Below the pieces are notes generated by a model, which was not told the origin of the DNA, did not search any database, and saw nothing but the letters and a program-made list of their open reading frames with translations. Shown here in pieces: positions 21,947 through 36,000 of a DNA stretch of 64,000 bases. The position numbers and the translations under genes were made by a program. Origin of the DNA: Panaeolus papilionaceus (taxonomy: Eukaryota > Basidiomycota > Agaricomycetes > Agaricales); contig JADNRZ010000027.1 in the NCBI GenBank assembly GCA_015501605.1, forward strand, positions 1 to 64,000, given 5' to 3'. Within the stretch, counting starts at the first letter, position 1. Each line of letters begins with the position of its first letter.

Positions 21947-24590
21947 CCTACTATTCCTAATAAGGCTTACAGCTGCCTGATCGCAATCCACTGATTTAGA
22001 GCACCTGGCTCACGACCCCACTGATGCCTGCAGCCAGCGCATGTTAGAAATCTGAGTCTCTTCAGTTATAAACTAGTTGCGGCAGTCCAAATGATCAACA
22101 AGCCCACATGAATGTGATGTGAGACAGTGGATCTGCGATGCAATGAATGGGTCCAGGGATTGTGTGAGTAAACATGAATGGAACTTACACAAGTTGTATT
22201 CAGTGTACTAACAGGCAGGCAGATGAGTAAGCAAGGGTGAAGTATACAGACTACAGAGTGCACTTCGTAGTATACTAGAGCCAGTAATAGGAGGCATTTA
22301 ATATACAGTAATGAGCCGAGCGCCCACATACCTCCGTTCTTGCGATTTCAAATTCCGCAACACCTTGCGCACACGCATACGCCACTGTATCAGCATCTAA
22401 TCGTGTTTCGCAATTCATTCACTCGGCCCTCAGCCACACATTCTATACCTTAATCTCCCTCCTCGTCTCCTGGAATATTCAAAATCCCTTTTCTATGTAG
22501 CTCGCTTTCTTATTTTGACTCATTGGTAGATTATGTCAACTGTACGCTAACTGACCTTGCAAATTGGATTATTTTTACTCCCCTTATTTTGCATCTGAGC
22601 TTCGGTTTCACTTCGTTTCGTCTCCTAGTCGTTCTACGTAGCCACCCTCGTTGGCTTTCGTATTCAGTCGCCGCCTTCGTCGGTTTTCGTCCCAGTTAGC
22701 CCCAGTAATCGTTCTTATCGCTCCCAGTCGTCTAGCACCGCCGTTTTCGATGTTTTCTTCAGCCTTAGTCGTCCAAGCTTTCGTATATCGTGTAGTATGG
22801 TTCTCCAGCATTACCGTCGCCGGTCTGAACCTCCTCTCCATCGTGTCAGTCATCCTATACTAACCATAGCTCTCCCGACCCCACATACTTGCAACTGGGC
22901 GCACCTCATTCATCTCACTCACCTTGCATCATCCCCATCACCCTAACACATGTCCCATGCATCCACTATCTCATTTTCGTTTCTGTTTGGTTTCCATTCG
23001 TGATCCCACTGTTGCTCTCTCACCAACAGTGTGAAATACAAACAACCATGAATACGAATGGGAGGTTTGGGAGTGTCGGGGAACGATAGGTGAGGATAGG
23101 TGGTGGCAATGTATGCGAGGGCGAGGTTCATGGAGGCAAAAGACATTCCAGTGCCTATCTTCTGTACTCCGACTCCAACACTCTGTAGGTAGAGCAAAAA
23201 AATGATATATATTGCGCATGAGCGAGTGCTTCGAGTCCCGACAAACATGTTACGGTAAGTGTAGATAATGAAATTGAAGTAAGATAAATACACGGAGGGA
23301 AATGCGAAGGTGAGGTCAGTGTAGTGAAGGGTGAGTAAACGCTGCTTGCAAGGTCGTGGGATCTGCGAGAGCTGATCATGACTCCTGAGGTAAATATGCG
23401 AGATGAGGAAAAAGCGGGTTTCGAATGCACGTGAAACGACGAAATACAAACAAAAACGAGACAAAATATGAAGACGATGATGACAGAAGATAAAACTGAG
23501 ACACGAAGCAAAAACAAATCTACTTTTTGTCTATCTTCAAGAGTTACAGTGGGTACAGTGGGTATGGGTAATTGTGGTACAGGAGCTGTGGTTGTTACAG
23601 TGATACGAACACCAGCTGATTGTGAAATACGATGAAATCAACGAGAAAATGTAAGGATTTAAGGAGGCAAACACTGAAATCCTTTCAAGGAATCGAAAAT
23701 AGAATGACAAATAAACAAAATAAACGAACGAGGAGGATGATGTGAGGCGAGTTCTGCTGTACTAAATGTCGTCATGAATGTGAGGGTGACGATGTAGGGC
23801 CCGGAATGCAGGAGGGAGAGATGCATTGTAACATGACAGAAAACGCGAAGGCCCCAGGGATACCCAGATAGACATGCTGACCCATCAGTGCTTCGAAGAT
23901 AAATAAAATAAAGTTGATAACTAATATCGAGGACCTTCGAGGTTGACGGACCTGAAACTAAAGATTGGAGTCCTCTGTAACTCAGATAATGTGTGATGTA
24001 TGCTCTGTAATATAGAAAATGTGGACGCTAATGAAATACGGTATTATGGGGAACAAAGGCATGAGAAAGATATCAAGAATAATGTGAGGAACAAGAATAC
24101 ATGAAAAAGGAAGATGAAATTATTAGCTTATTACTGGTTGCATGTCCTGAACCTGGAGGTGCATGGAATGAAGCGAGGATTTAACTACTGGTGCCTGGAA
24201 ATGCATTGTGGAGGGAATAATTGTCCTTCAGTACTTTTGTGAGGTTTGTATCGTTGAGTAAACTGTGCAGAGCGCAACCGCAAGTAAGTGGGGTTCGGAG
24301 GACTGAAATCAAGAGAGGGATGGTGGGATGATGGACTTGGGGACCAGATAAAGAGGCAACGATGCTAGAAAGCGATTGCCTATTAATCACACTATATTAA
24401 TATTTCGCAAGTGTACCTGTTACTTTAATTCACTGGGTATAATTTAATACTACAAAATATTCTGACTACGACAGAACATGTAGCGGTATCAGGAACGGTG
24501 CAACATTACACCGCGTTTATGAGGCAGGTCGAGTAACATTGGTAGAGTAACCGTAGGGTGTCAACAATATACACGAGTTCTCCCTATAAT
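21947..24590. other. No gene recognised
   Basis: The longest frame (minus, 22943-23464) has no motif I know and no supporting splice pattern. 22600-22790 is a dispersed repeat that recurs in inverted orientation at about 58570-58720. The rest shows no structure that I can name. Confidence 0.4.
22600..22790 (+). repeat. Dispersed repeat, inverted copy near 58570-58720
   Basis: Both copies contain CTACGTAGCCACC followed by TCGTTGGCTTTCGT and a CG-dinucleotide-rich stretch (GTCGCC..., TTTCGTC). They lie 36 kb apart in opposite orientation. Confidence 0.6.
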
Positions 24591-24989
24591 ATACAGAACA
24601 ATGGTATAGTGGTATTTATGCATCATCAAGGTACAGGTATTAGGTAAGCTAAGGTAAGCAAGAGGCTCTGGGTTCGATTCTCGTCGAACGCAAAAAAAAA
24701 AATAACCAGACGGTAAGTGCCTTGTCAGAGCACGGGAGCCGATTAGGCAAATTAATTATTTTTTTCAGCCTGCACCTAATCGGGTCCAGACCGCCTAATC
24801 AGGCCGTTGGCTCCTGGTCAGGGTAGAGCCTGATCAGAATTCTCATGAACTTGTCAGAGCGACTTTCATTCTGATCAGGCCTAATCAGGCTTTCCCATCC
24901 TTACGCCCCTTATCGGCCTAATTAGGCATTCTAGAGGTTTCCGACATAACGCCGACAATAAATATGAGACGGGCGACGATGGAGATACA

Positions 24990-27900
24990 GCCGAGGTTTA
25001 CAGATATCATAAGTCTAGTCTAAACCACTTGACCATGACCAACGCCTCGCCGAGGGTTCCCGTATCATAGCACCAAGGCCTTGTTCTTCCTCTGTACATC
25101 CTTGTCCTCATTACTTTCGTAGCGCGACGCAGTGAACATCGACAGACTCAGCGGAAAACCGGACAGCATACGAGAAATACGAGCGCCATTTATTTTGAGA
25201 GGTTCTGGGATTTAGCGTGAATGAGAATGAGCCATTGGGGTGGTGCGAGGAGCAGAACGAGTTAGTGGAGTGATGTTAACATTGTTACTACACTGGGAGA
25301 GGTCGAAGAGTTATCTAAAGCTGGTAGGGAAGGGGTGGAATGCGAATCTAGGGAGCTCGCAAGTTAAGTCTTGGAGGTGGTACTGGAGAATGATAACGCG
25401 ATTAATGACAAGATCGTAAGCATCAGGATACCCATGCCAAACTGATGCGTCGCAGGGAAGAGATTGACCTCCTGAGGCGGTCAGCGTCCTCCTCCCCGCG
25501 CGTCTCTCTCACTCGCATCCCCGCTCTCCCTGTTGGACTCCTACACTTGCGACGGCTTTCCCTTCGGAGCGCGTAAGCGATAAAAACCGTCGTTTCACAG
25601 AACCAGCGGTGGTGATGATCTCGTGTCTTTGGGTGATAAACGTGAGGATGAGAGGAGAAGTCAACATGAAACAAAGCGGCATCTAATAAATAGAATAAAC
25701 CGAGTAATCTGATTCAGAGTCAGTACTCGAACACCTAAGAGACCCAGAAAAATATTACTCACAGATACATCTCGCACAAATGAGTCATAATGTCTGTAAC
25801 CCATGATGACGGCTCGCCCAAAGCTCCCCTCATGATCCAACTCCGCCATCCTCTCTTCCTGTCTTTCTACTAACCCCAATGTATCCATCCACATCCCAGC
25901 CATTTTTCCACTCGCACCCTCAACCGTAATCGTACTCGTACTCAGAGTTATCATAACCCTCCCACTTCTGTCTGACCCCGACCCTGAACCCAATCCGACA
26001 ACCCGCCGACCTTCAACAACGACACTTCCTGGACCATCAGCAACACCTAGAGCCAACCAAAGTCAATGAAAGGCAGGATAAGATGACAATGTTCCTCTTA
26101 CAAAAGGAGTGAGGTCCACCGGTGGATCCAGGCTTCTGGCAGAGGTCAAAGTGACCGCGACTCCACCCCGCCATCACAGTTTCCTCTCCCAACGGCAACA
26201 TCACCCTTTCAACTCTAACTGAAGCGGTGTGGGGTATTGATATTCAACGTCAAAGCCCATAACGCTCGTCCATTCGTCATGGCATCGTAGTAATGTACAG
26301 AGGAGGGGATAAAATCCAGAGTAAAGTTGCATGACGGGTGTGTTTTCGCTGTTGGAGGGGATGAGATCGTGACCAAGTGTTATCGTGCTGGAGAGTCGTG
26401 ATATGGTTTCTGGGTGTTTGAACAAGCTCAGGGTATTTACTGGACGTGAATTGAGGTCGTGTAGATGGAAAGTTATTGCAGGTATTCAACGAAGGGAGTG
26501 ACGCCTTGGCATGGTATGATTGCAGGCTGGGCCAAAGGATCAACCCCTCGGTTTTTCATAGTCACCGTCGTTTAGATGCCTAGATTGTGTTGGTGCCATT
26601 TGTCGCATGAGAGTATAGGAGAGAGGGGGAAACAGAGGTTACAGCCAGAAGTCTTTAGTTTAGGAATGAGTCGATGAAATGGATTGAAGAACCATGACGG
26701 GTGGGCTCACCGGTAATATCAGAATCCATATTTCCACCGTATCGTTCTCCCTAAATTTTTCATAACCAAAGGCTAAGCGCTGGATGCTGAGGGGTGGTGT
26801 CACATCCACAAGCTTGAAATTCCTTTCCAGGAGGTCCATCTCCTCTCTGTCATGTTCTAATACGAGACTGACACTTCCTATTCCAACTCTGAACGCAATA
26901 TCCCGTCCCAACACAGAATAAAGAACAGCCGTCTTTGTTGAACGCATAATCCTCTTCTCCTTCTTCACTACCTATCCCAGGACTCTTGATTTGAACGACG
27001 GCGACTCCTACGCTCGCTCGCTATAGACTCGGACCTGCCTATAGAGGGTGTAAGTGACAAGAACCGTTCTTTACGTCCGTAGTCACCAACGTCGTAGACG
27101 TTTCCTTCCCCGTCTCCTCTCTCCTCTCTCCTTCATTTCTTCCACCCCGTTCTCCCCATTTCCCTTTCCACTCATGGCAACAACCTCCCCTCCACACCCA
27201 CTTATCACCCGCACCAACACGGCCAAACTGCCCCCTTCCCTCGCAATCTCCGCTATTTGCGATATCGCGTCGTGACAGGTAAGGATGCATCGTTGTTTGA
27301 GGTGTTTTGGTGAGGGTTATGCTTGAGGTTGAGGGAGTGCAGTGGTACCAGACGTAGATGGGCCAGGACAGAGAGGTGCGCTGGTACGTTGGGAACATGA
27401 ACGTGAGGGGAATGAGGATATGGGATTGGAGCGGCGAAAGTAGAGGCGGTTTTGGATTTTCTCATCTTGACACTGGTATCGTCCCTCTCCCTCACGTCCT
27501 CTGTTCCTCCTTTCTACCACGTCTGGCGTTTCCACGACGACTAATACGACCAAGGGTAGGACTTCACAAGGTGTAGAAGCTGGAGGTGGGGCGGTGATCA
27601 CTTAGAGTGTTGTTGAACGGGTGTGGACACAGGGAGAGAGGAGATTGACTAATTGCAGGAGAACTTGGGGGTGATTGACGAGTAGTAGCGGTTGACGAAA
27701 TCGTAGAAGGTAATTGTGATGAGCGGCGTACGATAATGGGTGTGGTCAAAGCTGGAGATGGAGCAGAAGTTGAAGTAGACGATGGGGTGCGGATTTATTA
27801 CACAGATCGCGTCTACCGGACTACTTGCTATATTCCACGAAGAGCTTAGTTGGATGGCGAAATTTGTGACTGCGCTCCAGAAGATGCAGTGGTGAGTGGA

Positions 27901-28560
27901 AATGAGCGTGTTCCTGAAACTGGAGCTAAAGCACTGGGCTCCCAAAAAGCAGACGTTGACGAGGTCGTCGTCATAAATGAGTCGTCGCTGCGAGACTAAG
28001 AGGACGGGGGACTGGGGATGTCCTTTTTTATCCTTCTTGAAGAAGAATTAACTAGGGGTCGGTGAACACTCTAGCCCACAACGGCGATAGCCACAGCTCC
28101 AACTACTGGTCTTGCTCCACCTCCTCCAATCGTTGTTCCAGCCGCACCAGGACGTCACATACTCGCCACTTTACCGCAAGTAAAGTTGGTCATTCTGATA
28201 GCAGTCCTTGGCACAGTGGGTGATTTCAAGGAGGGGGATGATGTGGTTGTGTCTAGAGCGTATTTACGCTGGGGTTGTGAAAGGATATCAGAGAGGAGTC
28301 ACAGCAGAACTTGTGGCGTATATGGTAGGGTTATAGCGTTAGAGGACCACCACACGTAGATTTAAAGTGCCAAAGAAAGTAGTATTGTTGTGCCTAAATA
28401 CACTGAAAGATTTGAAGCGGCGTCAGGGCCAGGTCAAGCAAAGGGAAACCAGGATAACTCACTCACGTATATGAACTTCAAACCCTTTGAAAAAAGACGA
28501 TACAACCCAACAGCGTGAACCGTGTTCAATGTGTTGTCGACAGGCCGAGCAAATAACCCA
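24990..28560 (-). pseudogene. Array copy B: S1 segment plus R-family gene
   Basis: 24990-25440 is an S1 segment; 25690-28560 is an R copy on the minus strand. The exon 26049-25763 is open and bounded by a CTAG acceptor and a GTGAGTAATATT donor. It contains ADGPGSVVVEGRRVVGLGSG and ITVEGASGKMAGMWMDTLG. A further open stretch at 26968-26720, ending at a GTGAGC donor, contains RNFKLVDVTPPLSIQRLAFG and has no counterpart seen in A, C or D. No GTPase gene follows this copy. Function unknown. Confidence 0.4.
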
Positions 28561-28723
28561 TTCAAATACATCATCGATTGCATTTTCATTATCTCTTAGA
28601 CCAAGGATTTCAAGATATATTTTAAATTATGAATGAGGGAGCGGAGGAGGCAAAAAAGGAGGCCGGTGGTCGTCAATGAGGAGAGAAGTGTGACGACATG
28701 AACTGAAGTGCAAGTTGGGATTT

Positions 28724-28755
28724 CCAAATTTGGAGATTGCGCATGACGGCACGTG
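28724..28755. promoter_or_regulatory. CArG box + E-box module, copy B
   Basis: CCAAATTTGG at 28724-28733 and CACGTG at 28750-28755, 16 nt apart, upstream of R copy B. No GTPase follows within 2 kb. Confidence 0.5.
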
Positions 28756-28779
28756 CGCATTTGTGCCAATGATAACGCG

Positions 28780-30480
28780 ATTAATGACGACATCATAAAC
28801 ATCAGGACACCCTTGCCAAGCTCATGCGTCGTAGGGAATGGATTGACCTCCTCAGGCCGTCACAGTCCGCCTCCTCGCGTATCTCTCTCACTCAAATCCC
28901 GCTCTCCCTGACAACAACATCGCCCGCTTTCTCCACCTCATCATCTCACACCCCTCTCTTCTCCCTCTCCACGACGTAACCCGGAATTCCCGCTTCGAAC
29001 CATTTCGACTCCTACACTCGCTATGGTTTTCCCTTCGGAGCGCGTAAGCGATGAGAACCGACCGTTCGCGGAGCCAGTGCTGGCGGTGATTTCGCGTCTT
29101 TCTCTTCCGACTCGTTTTCGCCTCGCATTTAGCCTCGACTACCGCCTCCTCCTCTCCCTCCCTCCTCAATTCGCTCAATCACTCTCCTTCACCTCCTTTT
29201 CCCGTCTTCGCCCGTTCTTCCTCAGGGTACGGATCGGTCGTCCTTTGGTGAGAGAAGAGCGGATGATACATGTGCTGGTGGCGTTATTGAAGCCAGAGGT
29301 GGCATAGTTAGTGTTCAAGTTGGGACAGCGCAGATGCGGGTGCAGCAGGGTATGAGGGACCAGGGGTAGGATGGAGCGGGGGGATCAGAGCCGATTGTGA
29401 GGCGTGCAGGTAATGATTCACGTTCACGTTCACTCTCGCTCTCGTTCTCGTCAACAACAATCCCGATCTTTCTACTCAGCGACGCGGGCGCTTCATCCTT
29501 CCCATTCAGATCTTGCACCCTGTCGTCTCTCGCTCTTCCCTTTCCACCGGAGCTCGCGGTTTCACCAAAATCCTCTAAAGCTCTGCCCATAATCTCAACC
29601 AACACCGAACTGCCTCGTACACTCGTGATTGGTATAAATCGAGCGGGGCGTGGCGCTTTGTGAGATGTCTCATGGCGGTGATGAGACCGGTGTATTTACG
29701 GCCTCGAGAGCGCACCTCTCAACGTCAGTAAGCAGGAGAGTAATAGAACAGGGAAGGGAACTTACCGTGACACCCTACAAAACCACACGAGCGCCTGTTC
29801 GCCGACCGCTCCCAGCAAGTACCAAATCCGGCATTGAGCCTGGACAAGGTGCTTGGCTTGTTGAACACGAGTCACAAACGATCATGAATTGATTAGCGGT
29901 GAATAGGTGACATGAGACTAGGCCCTACAGGGATTTGGGTGGTACACATGTCTAATCGCTAGAGGCACTCGAAACGTGTGGTCTCTCGTGCGCGTGTGGA
30001 ACTTATTATTAAGACTTGGACGGACGGATGATGAGAGGTTCAACGGCTTTGAAGTAATGGAGCCAAGTAAGGAGGTGGTGAAGTGGATGGGTAGCGCGCA
30101 TCACATGAGACCATCAAGCCGAGAGCCGGGATGCGAGTTGGTTGTGTAACGATAGCGCAAAAAGGTCAGTCGCAGCTCGTTCAACGAGGACTTGCACCGC
30201 GTAACTCCAATTGGGGAATGTGGCTACGTTCAAGCTGTATGCAGCAAAAGCGAGACTGGTAAACCGTAACACAGGAAGGGGTTCTGGAATCGATGACGTT
30301 GTAGCTTGCAAACAATGCAAAGCACCAAGGGACGGGTACTCAAATTTAAAACATGGGTGACTTGAAGGGAGGTAGAGTCCGAACCTTATCTTATCTGAAC
30401 AACGATTGCACGCAAACCACACCAACATCGCAAGCCCCTGGCCTGTCCGCTCACCCGATATCCCGCGCGGGCGATTAGCT
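28780..30480. repeat. Array segments S1/S2, degenerate
   Basis: 28770-29060 resembles 25395-25600 (shared phrase ATAACGCGATTAATGACRA and GCGCGTAAGCGAT). 29060-29660 resembles the Pro/Ser-rich parts of R near 16550-17080 and 51050-51650. No frame joins to a gene that I can identify. 29700-30480 holds nothing that I recognise. Confidence 0.4.
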
Positions 30481-30949
30481 TTGCTTTACGCTCTACACGC
30501 TTCAATCCCCTACTTGCACCCTCTTCATTAGTGCACTTTTCGCGAGAAATAAGCCACCAAAAATTCTTGGGTCACATCCACCTTTTCTTTTTCATTACCC
30601 ACCGCGTGCAACATTCTTCTCCTCCCACGTTCTACTCTGACCTCGTCCAAAACTCGGCAGAGAGAAGCACTTTTCACTCCAAAATAGAAATCAGCCAATC
30701 ACACACTGTGCAACTCATATTTAAAAATATCGGACCCTTATATTTCAAAACATTCACGACACTGGGAAGGATGGAGAGATCCAGCTGAACAAAAATATCA
30801 ATGTGTCACTTCAGAAGAATGGCTGTGAACACAAAAATACGGATCGTTGTGCAATACATAGGATTAGGCCTGTCAGTTACTTCTTTCCTCTCATCAACTG
30901 AGCACCATCTGCACTTTCCGAGTCTGACCTTTCCTCATGCACCTTTCTC

Positions 30950-32300
30950 ATGGAATTGCCTAAACTTGACAACATTAGACTCAACGGCGGTGACATTTCT
31001 ATCCAACTAGTGACTGGTCGTATCCCCCAGGCCTCGTACGTATATCTGTATGTGAGATTTGTCAAAATGTATCTTGCACACAGTTTTGAGTCAATGAATT
31101 TATACAGCATCATCGGACCCACAGGATCCGGAAAAAGCTCTGTCAGTCAACGTTTCTCTCTCATGTATCTAAATATTTTGACATTGATGTGTCTGAAGTT
31201 CATCGAAGCTCTCACGGGCGAAACTCAGCACCTTTTGATCTCTAAAGATCAACTAGAAGGGTATACACAGAATGTAAATGTATACCGGGTTATAAATGTG
31301 TCACGTCATAAACGCCAACTGTATCTGGTCGATACGCCTGGGTTTTCTGACTCGAAGATATCCGAAGTTGAAATTATCAAGATGATTCGAAAGCGATTAA
31401 AGGACAAGGGGTAAGATAATCCCTCTGATCAAGCCCTCATTAATTCCATTAATTTGTACATTCAGCGCGAAGTATGTTGACAAAATTTTATATTTGATCC
31501 CAATCTCGGAGACCAGGCTGCCAGGAAGTCGACGCAGGACCATCCAGATGCTGAAGCAACTGCTAGAACCCAAGTACGCACAGAGAGAAGTGACATTTAT
31601 CACCACCATGTGGGACATGCTGCACAGTGAACACTCTCAAACGAGAGCAGAGTCCAATTTTGCGCAATTGAGAGATCACGTTTGCAAGGTAAGCATAACA
31701 TATAAAGTTTGTCTGTGGTCCCCCGGATCTGTTTTAATTCTGCTTGTGTAGGACTTTTTCGCAACGTATCCGGTATCCATAACTCGATTTATGAATACCA
31801 AGAATTCTGCTTTGGAAGCGCTGGATGAATACAAGGCTGACCTTATAGATTCATTTGTCAACGCGACGGCTTCAGCATCCGCCCATTTGTATCAAGATTT
31901 ACATGAGCGCATCGAGTGTGCTCTTCAGGTCAAACAAATGATCGAATCAGATCTGGCTCAACCCGATGCGAAAGTGAACAGCGACCTTAGCACCATTCTC
32001 GTGCGGAATCAGAGGGAGAATCATGAGACACTCACCAAGTTCATTCAGCAGTTTGTCGACTTCCATCCCATCCCAGCGGAATTCGGGATCGCCGCTCAGC
32101 ATCTCCGCAAGTCAGTCATAGCCAGCACCACTCCTCCAACCCTCAAATACAAAATACTCTACTGGCAATGGGAACACGAGCTGGAAATGTCCGAGGACGC
32201 TGCCCATTTGTCCGTGCCATCTCAAAAGCTTTCGCTCAGGGGTCTGCTGCTTCCCCTGATCCATTCTCTGAAATGTCGTGGAGCTCATTCTCTCAAGTGA
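30950..32300 (+). CDS. AIG1-like small GTPase, diverged copy (intact)
   Basis: Five exons with the same plan as copy A: 30950-31047, 31108-31141 (34 nt, carrying the P-loop GPTGSGKSS), 31199-31410, 31466-31688 and 31752-32300, giving about 371 residues. G3 is DTPGF and the G4-like motif is TTMWD. The C-terminal part after exon 4 is unlike copies A and D and lacks the Gln-rich repeat; it is helical, with HETLTKFIQQFVDFHPIP. The N-terminal 30 residues also differ. This is an old paralogue kept intact, with no stop or frameshift. Confidence 0.85.
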
Positions 32301-33000
32301 GCCGGTTAGCAGCTTTAGTCTGTTTCTTTACCAATACTAATTGATTTTATTCTATTTGGCGCGTTTTGGCCGCTCGTTTAGTTAGCACCCGACTTTCTAC
32401 AGTGACCTCGTGTTCCTTTGTCTCACATGTTTGAATCTTCATGATACACTACCGCTGTCTGTACAATGTGGCCGAATGATATTGATACTGTAGCGCTGTA
32501 TCTGAGATACCTCATCAAGCGAAACATGGGTTAATCAAGAGTAGGTGGGACTGGTGAGGCGAGAGCGACAACATGTTAGGCGATAATGAAAGATCTGGAC
32601 TGGTTCAAGAGAAGTGACGCGTTCTGAGGATCGCGTACGGCGGAGGGTTGAAGTCTGAGCCGGGGTGCATGATGAATTGGAGTTGTGGATGAAGGCATGC
32701 GTAATAAATGGGTCGGAAATAAAACCACATGCCAGACAGTGGTCTGAATGAGAATGTTCCAGTCGATATAGATTCGTTTAGATTCGCAACATGAGGCACA
32801 TTGGGTGCCTGGGGAGAGAGATAAAGAGGGAAAGACGGTATTAAAACTTGAAATAATGACGCAGATTGCTGGGATGAATGATCAGGGGCTCGAGTTCGTC
32901 ATTCGTGAGGGCGCTGAGAGCGGCGGTGAAAGAAATGTCGCCAACATATTAACTATTGTATTGACTGCAGGCGATCTTGCAGAGTAATTTACAAGTGTGG
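32301..33000. other. No gene recognised
   Basis: Intergenic, slightly AT-rich at the left. Short frames only. Confidence 0.4.
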
Positions 33001-36000
33001 AGGTTGAGGCTATAGTGGACAGTGATAATGAGGGATCCCGGATGTGCGACAGTGGGTGTAGAGCTGAAGCGGCAGTTGAACCAGATAACGGGGTGGGGAT
33101 ATATAGCCAAATCCCTTCTGGCGGGGGCGACTAGCTACACTACGAGGAAGCCAAAATTTGGGTGAAGGTAGAACATCGAGACCATACGGCTGAAGAGACC
33201 AAGAGGGTAGGTAGAGTGTTCCTAAATGGAATATGGGGCTCTACAGCCGCACAAGGATGGGACAACCTAGGCACAGCAGGGAATGGTGCTACGAGATTAA
33301 GATGATAGGAGACTACCGATGTTGCTTCTAATCGTGCTTGCTTCACTTCCTCCAAGGTTTGTTCCTCGTGCACCGGGACGCCACGTACTGCCCACTTTCC
33401 CTAAATGGTATTGATCGTTAAAAATTCCAGAGAACGTAGCATGACGTGGTCGTGAGCCGAGGGTAGAGAGGGACGACAGGACAACTCGTGGTGTGTATGG
33501 TAGAATTAGATGCGCACATCACATAGATTAAGACGCGAAAGGAATGATATTTATTGAACCTAAATACACTGAAACCGTTGAAGATGCGTCAGAACCAGCT
33601 CAGTCGAAAGAAATCTGTATAATGACTCACTTATATTTAATCAAACCCTTTTGAAATAAGAAAAGAACGACGAACCCAGTGCTAACAGATAGAACGAATC
33701 TGATTGAGAGTCAGTCCCCGAACACTTAAGAGCCTCAGCGTAAGATTACTCACGGATACATCCCGCACAAATGAGTTGTAACGTCTGTAACCCACGTCGA
33801 CGACTCAGTCGGCAGTCCCCTCATGATCCAACTTGGCCATGCTCGCTTCCCGCCTCTCTGCTACCCCAAACGTATCCATCCACATCCCAACCATCTTTCC
33901 ACTCGCACCCCCAACAGTAATCGTACGCAGAGTTATCAGTAGTTACAACGCCCACTTCTGTCTGACCCCGACCCTGAATCCAATCCGACAATCTGCCGAC
34001 CTTCAACGACGCTTCCTGGACCGTCAGCGACACCTAGAGCCAATAAAATTCAGTGAGGGTAGGATACGATGTCAATGTTCCTCTTACAAAAGGAGTGAGG
34101 TCCACCGGTGGATCCAGGCTTTCGGTAGAGGTCAAAGTGACTGCGACTCCAACGTCACACTGCAAATCAGTTTCCTCTCCCAACGGCAACATCACACCCT
34201 TTCAACTCTCGACTGAGCAGCGCGGGGTATTGACCTCACTGTCGCGTTGACCAAACCGGCAACATGACCATGACCTCTGGTAATGGCGTAGTCGGAGCAG
34301 GAGGAGAGAATAAACCTATGATGAAAATTGATGACGTGGCAGGCGTGTTGTCGTTGTCGGAGGGGATGAGGTTGATGATCACCATCTCTTATCACGCTGG
34401 CGGGTCGTTATTCAACCTAGGGATCACAGGTAAGGATCGTAAGTCAATTGGGGACGCCAGAAGGGTAGTAGTAGCCAGTACTTACAGAAGATTGAGTACA
34501 CGATCGCAGGTTGGGGGTTGAAAGAAGTATAAGCGGAGTGGGCCGGGGTAGTAGCCATCGTTTGGGGTGTTGAGACACCGGAGTATGCTTGAACCACAGT
34601 CGCAGACAGAGGAGGTATAGAAGCCACGCTGAGGTAGGAAAGAAAAGAGGGCGGGGGTAAAAATTGTACGCAGCTCCGGGGAGGGTATCCACCGTCTATG
34701 TTCCCCAGAGACGATGACCCACTGTTTAGAGCCACCGTATATGCTACCAATACAACTGCAGCTCGCCCGATGCTTTCAGCCCACATTTCCCCATGTCAAC
34801 CAACAACCACCAGTGCAGAAAAAGCGACCTGCCCCGCTCGTCCTTCTCGTCGAATTTGAACGATGGCGCCTCATATACGCGCTAAACCCCCTCATTGAGA
34901 AGGTGTGACTGAGGACAACCTCGCCTTTCGGTGATCCACCAGCGCCGATTGGTGGTGTTCTCGTTTTCTCTCTCTCTCGTCTCCTCCCCTTTTCTAGTTT
35001 GACTACCCCGTCCTCAGATCAACCCAGTCTCCTTCACCCTCTCTTTCCCCGTCTTGTCCTCGTTCTTCCTGATGATACGGACTGGTCATCGTATTTGTTG
35101 ATACAAGAGCAGGAGATAAAGGTGAAAGTGGTGGCGTTGAAGTCGGAGGTGATGGAGCTGATATTGATGTTGGAACCGGCGCGGGTGCAGGTGAAAAGGT
35201 GCATAAGGAACCAGAAGATTGGGAGGGGATGGAGTGGGGGAATCACAGACGACTTTGACACATCTAGGTGATAATTCACATTCTCTCCTTCTGTTCACTT
35301 CAGCCCTGCTCGTGTCGCTGTTCTCGTCAACGCCATACTCTCTCCTTCAGTTCTTCCATCCCATGCTCCCGTTCTCCCCTCCCTGTCCACTCCTCGCCAC
35401 AACCTCCCTTCCATATCCCCACTCATCATTCCCACCAACGCCAGCCTGTCCGCTTCCCTCGCGATCTCCTCTATCTGCGATATCGCGCAGCGACAAGTAA
35501 GGATTGTGCAGAGTCCGAGTCCGGCGTCGTTCTCTGAGTTTTTGGGAAAGGTTATGCTTGGGGTTCAGGGATGTCCAGCGGCACTAGGCGAAAGTGAACG
35601 AGGGGAGAGGGATGCTGGCGCTGGTGGATGTGGGATACGGAATTTAAATGGGGTGGTGCAAGCAAAGGCGGAACTTTGGGGTTTGCCATCACGACACTGG
35701 CGTAATCCTTCTCCTTCACATCCTCCTTGCGTCGTTCCTAAGACACCTGACCTCAACACGACGGCAGGTACGACTGAAGACGGAGTTCACAAGGGGCAGG
35801 AAGTGGTGGAGCTGGGGCGGTGGTAACTGAAAGTGTCATTGAACGGGTGTGGCCACAAGCAGAGAGGAGATCCGGCGAGGGGAGGGAGAACTAATAGAAG
35901 TGGACCGATTGCAGGACAACTTGGAAGATGACGACGAGAGTAATAGTGGTTGACGAAAGCGTAGAAGGCGATGGCGATGACGAATGTGATTGAAGCCAGT

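Noticed and set aside
22943..23464. Minus-strand frame of 173 codons as a gene
   Set aside because: No recognisable motif, hydrophobicity is irregular, and an alternative splice reading was equally weak. Not supported.
24600..24700. A functional tRNA gene
   Set aside because: A and B boxes are present, but the acceptor and anticodon stems do not pair and no anticodon loop could be placed, even allowing an intron.
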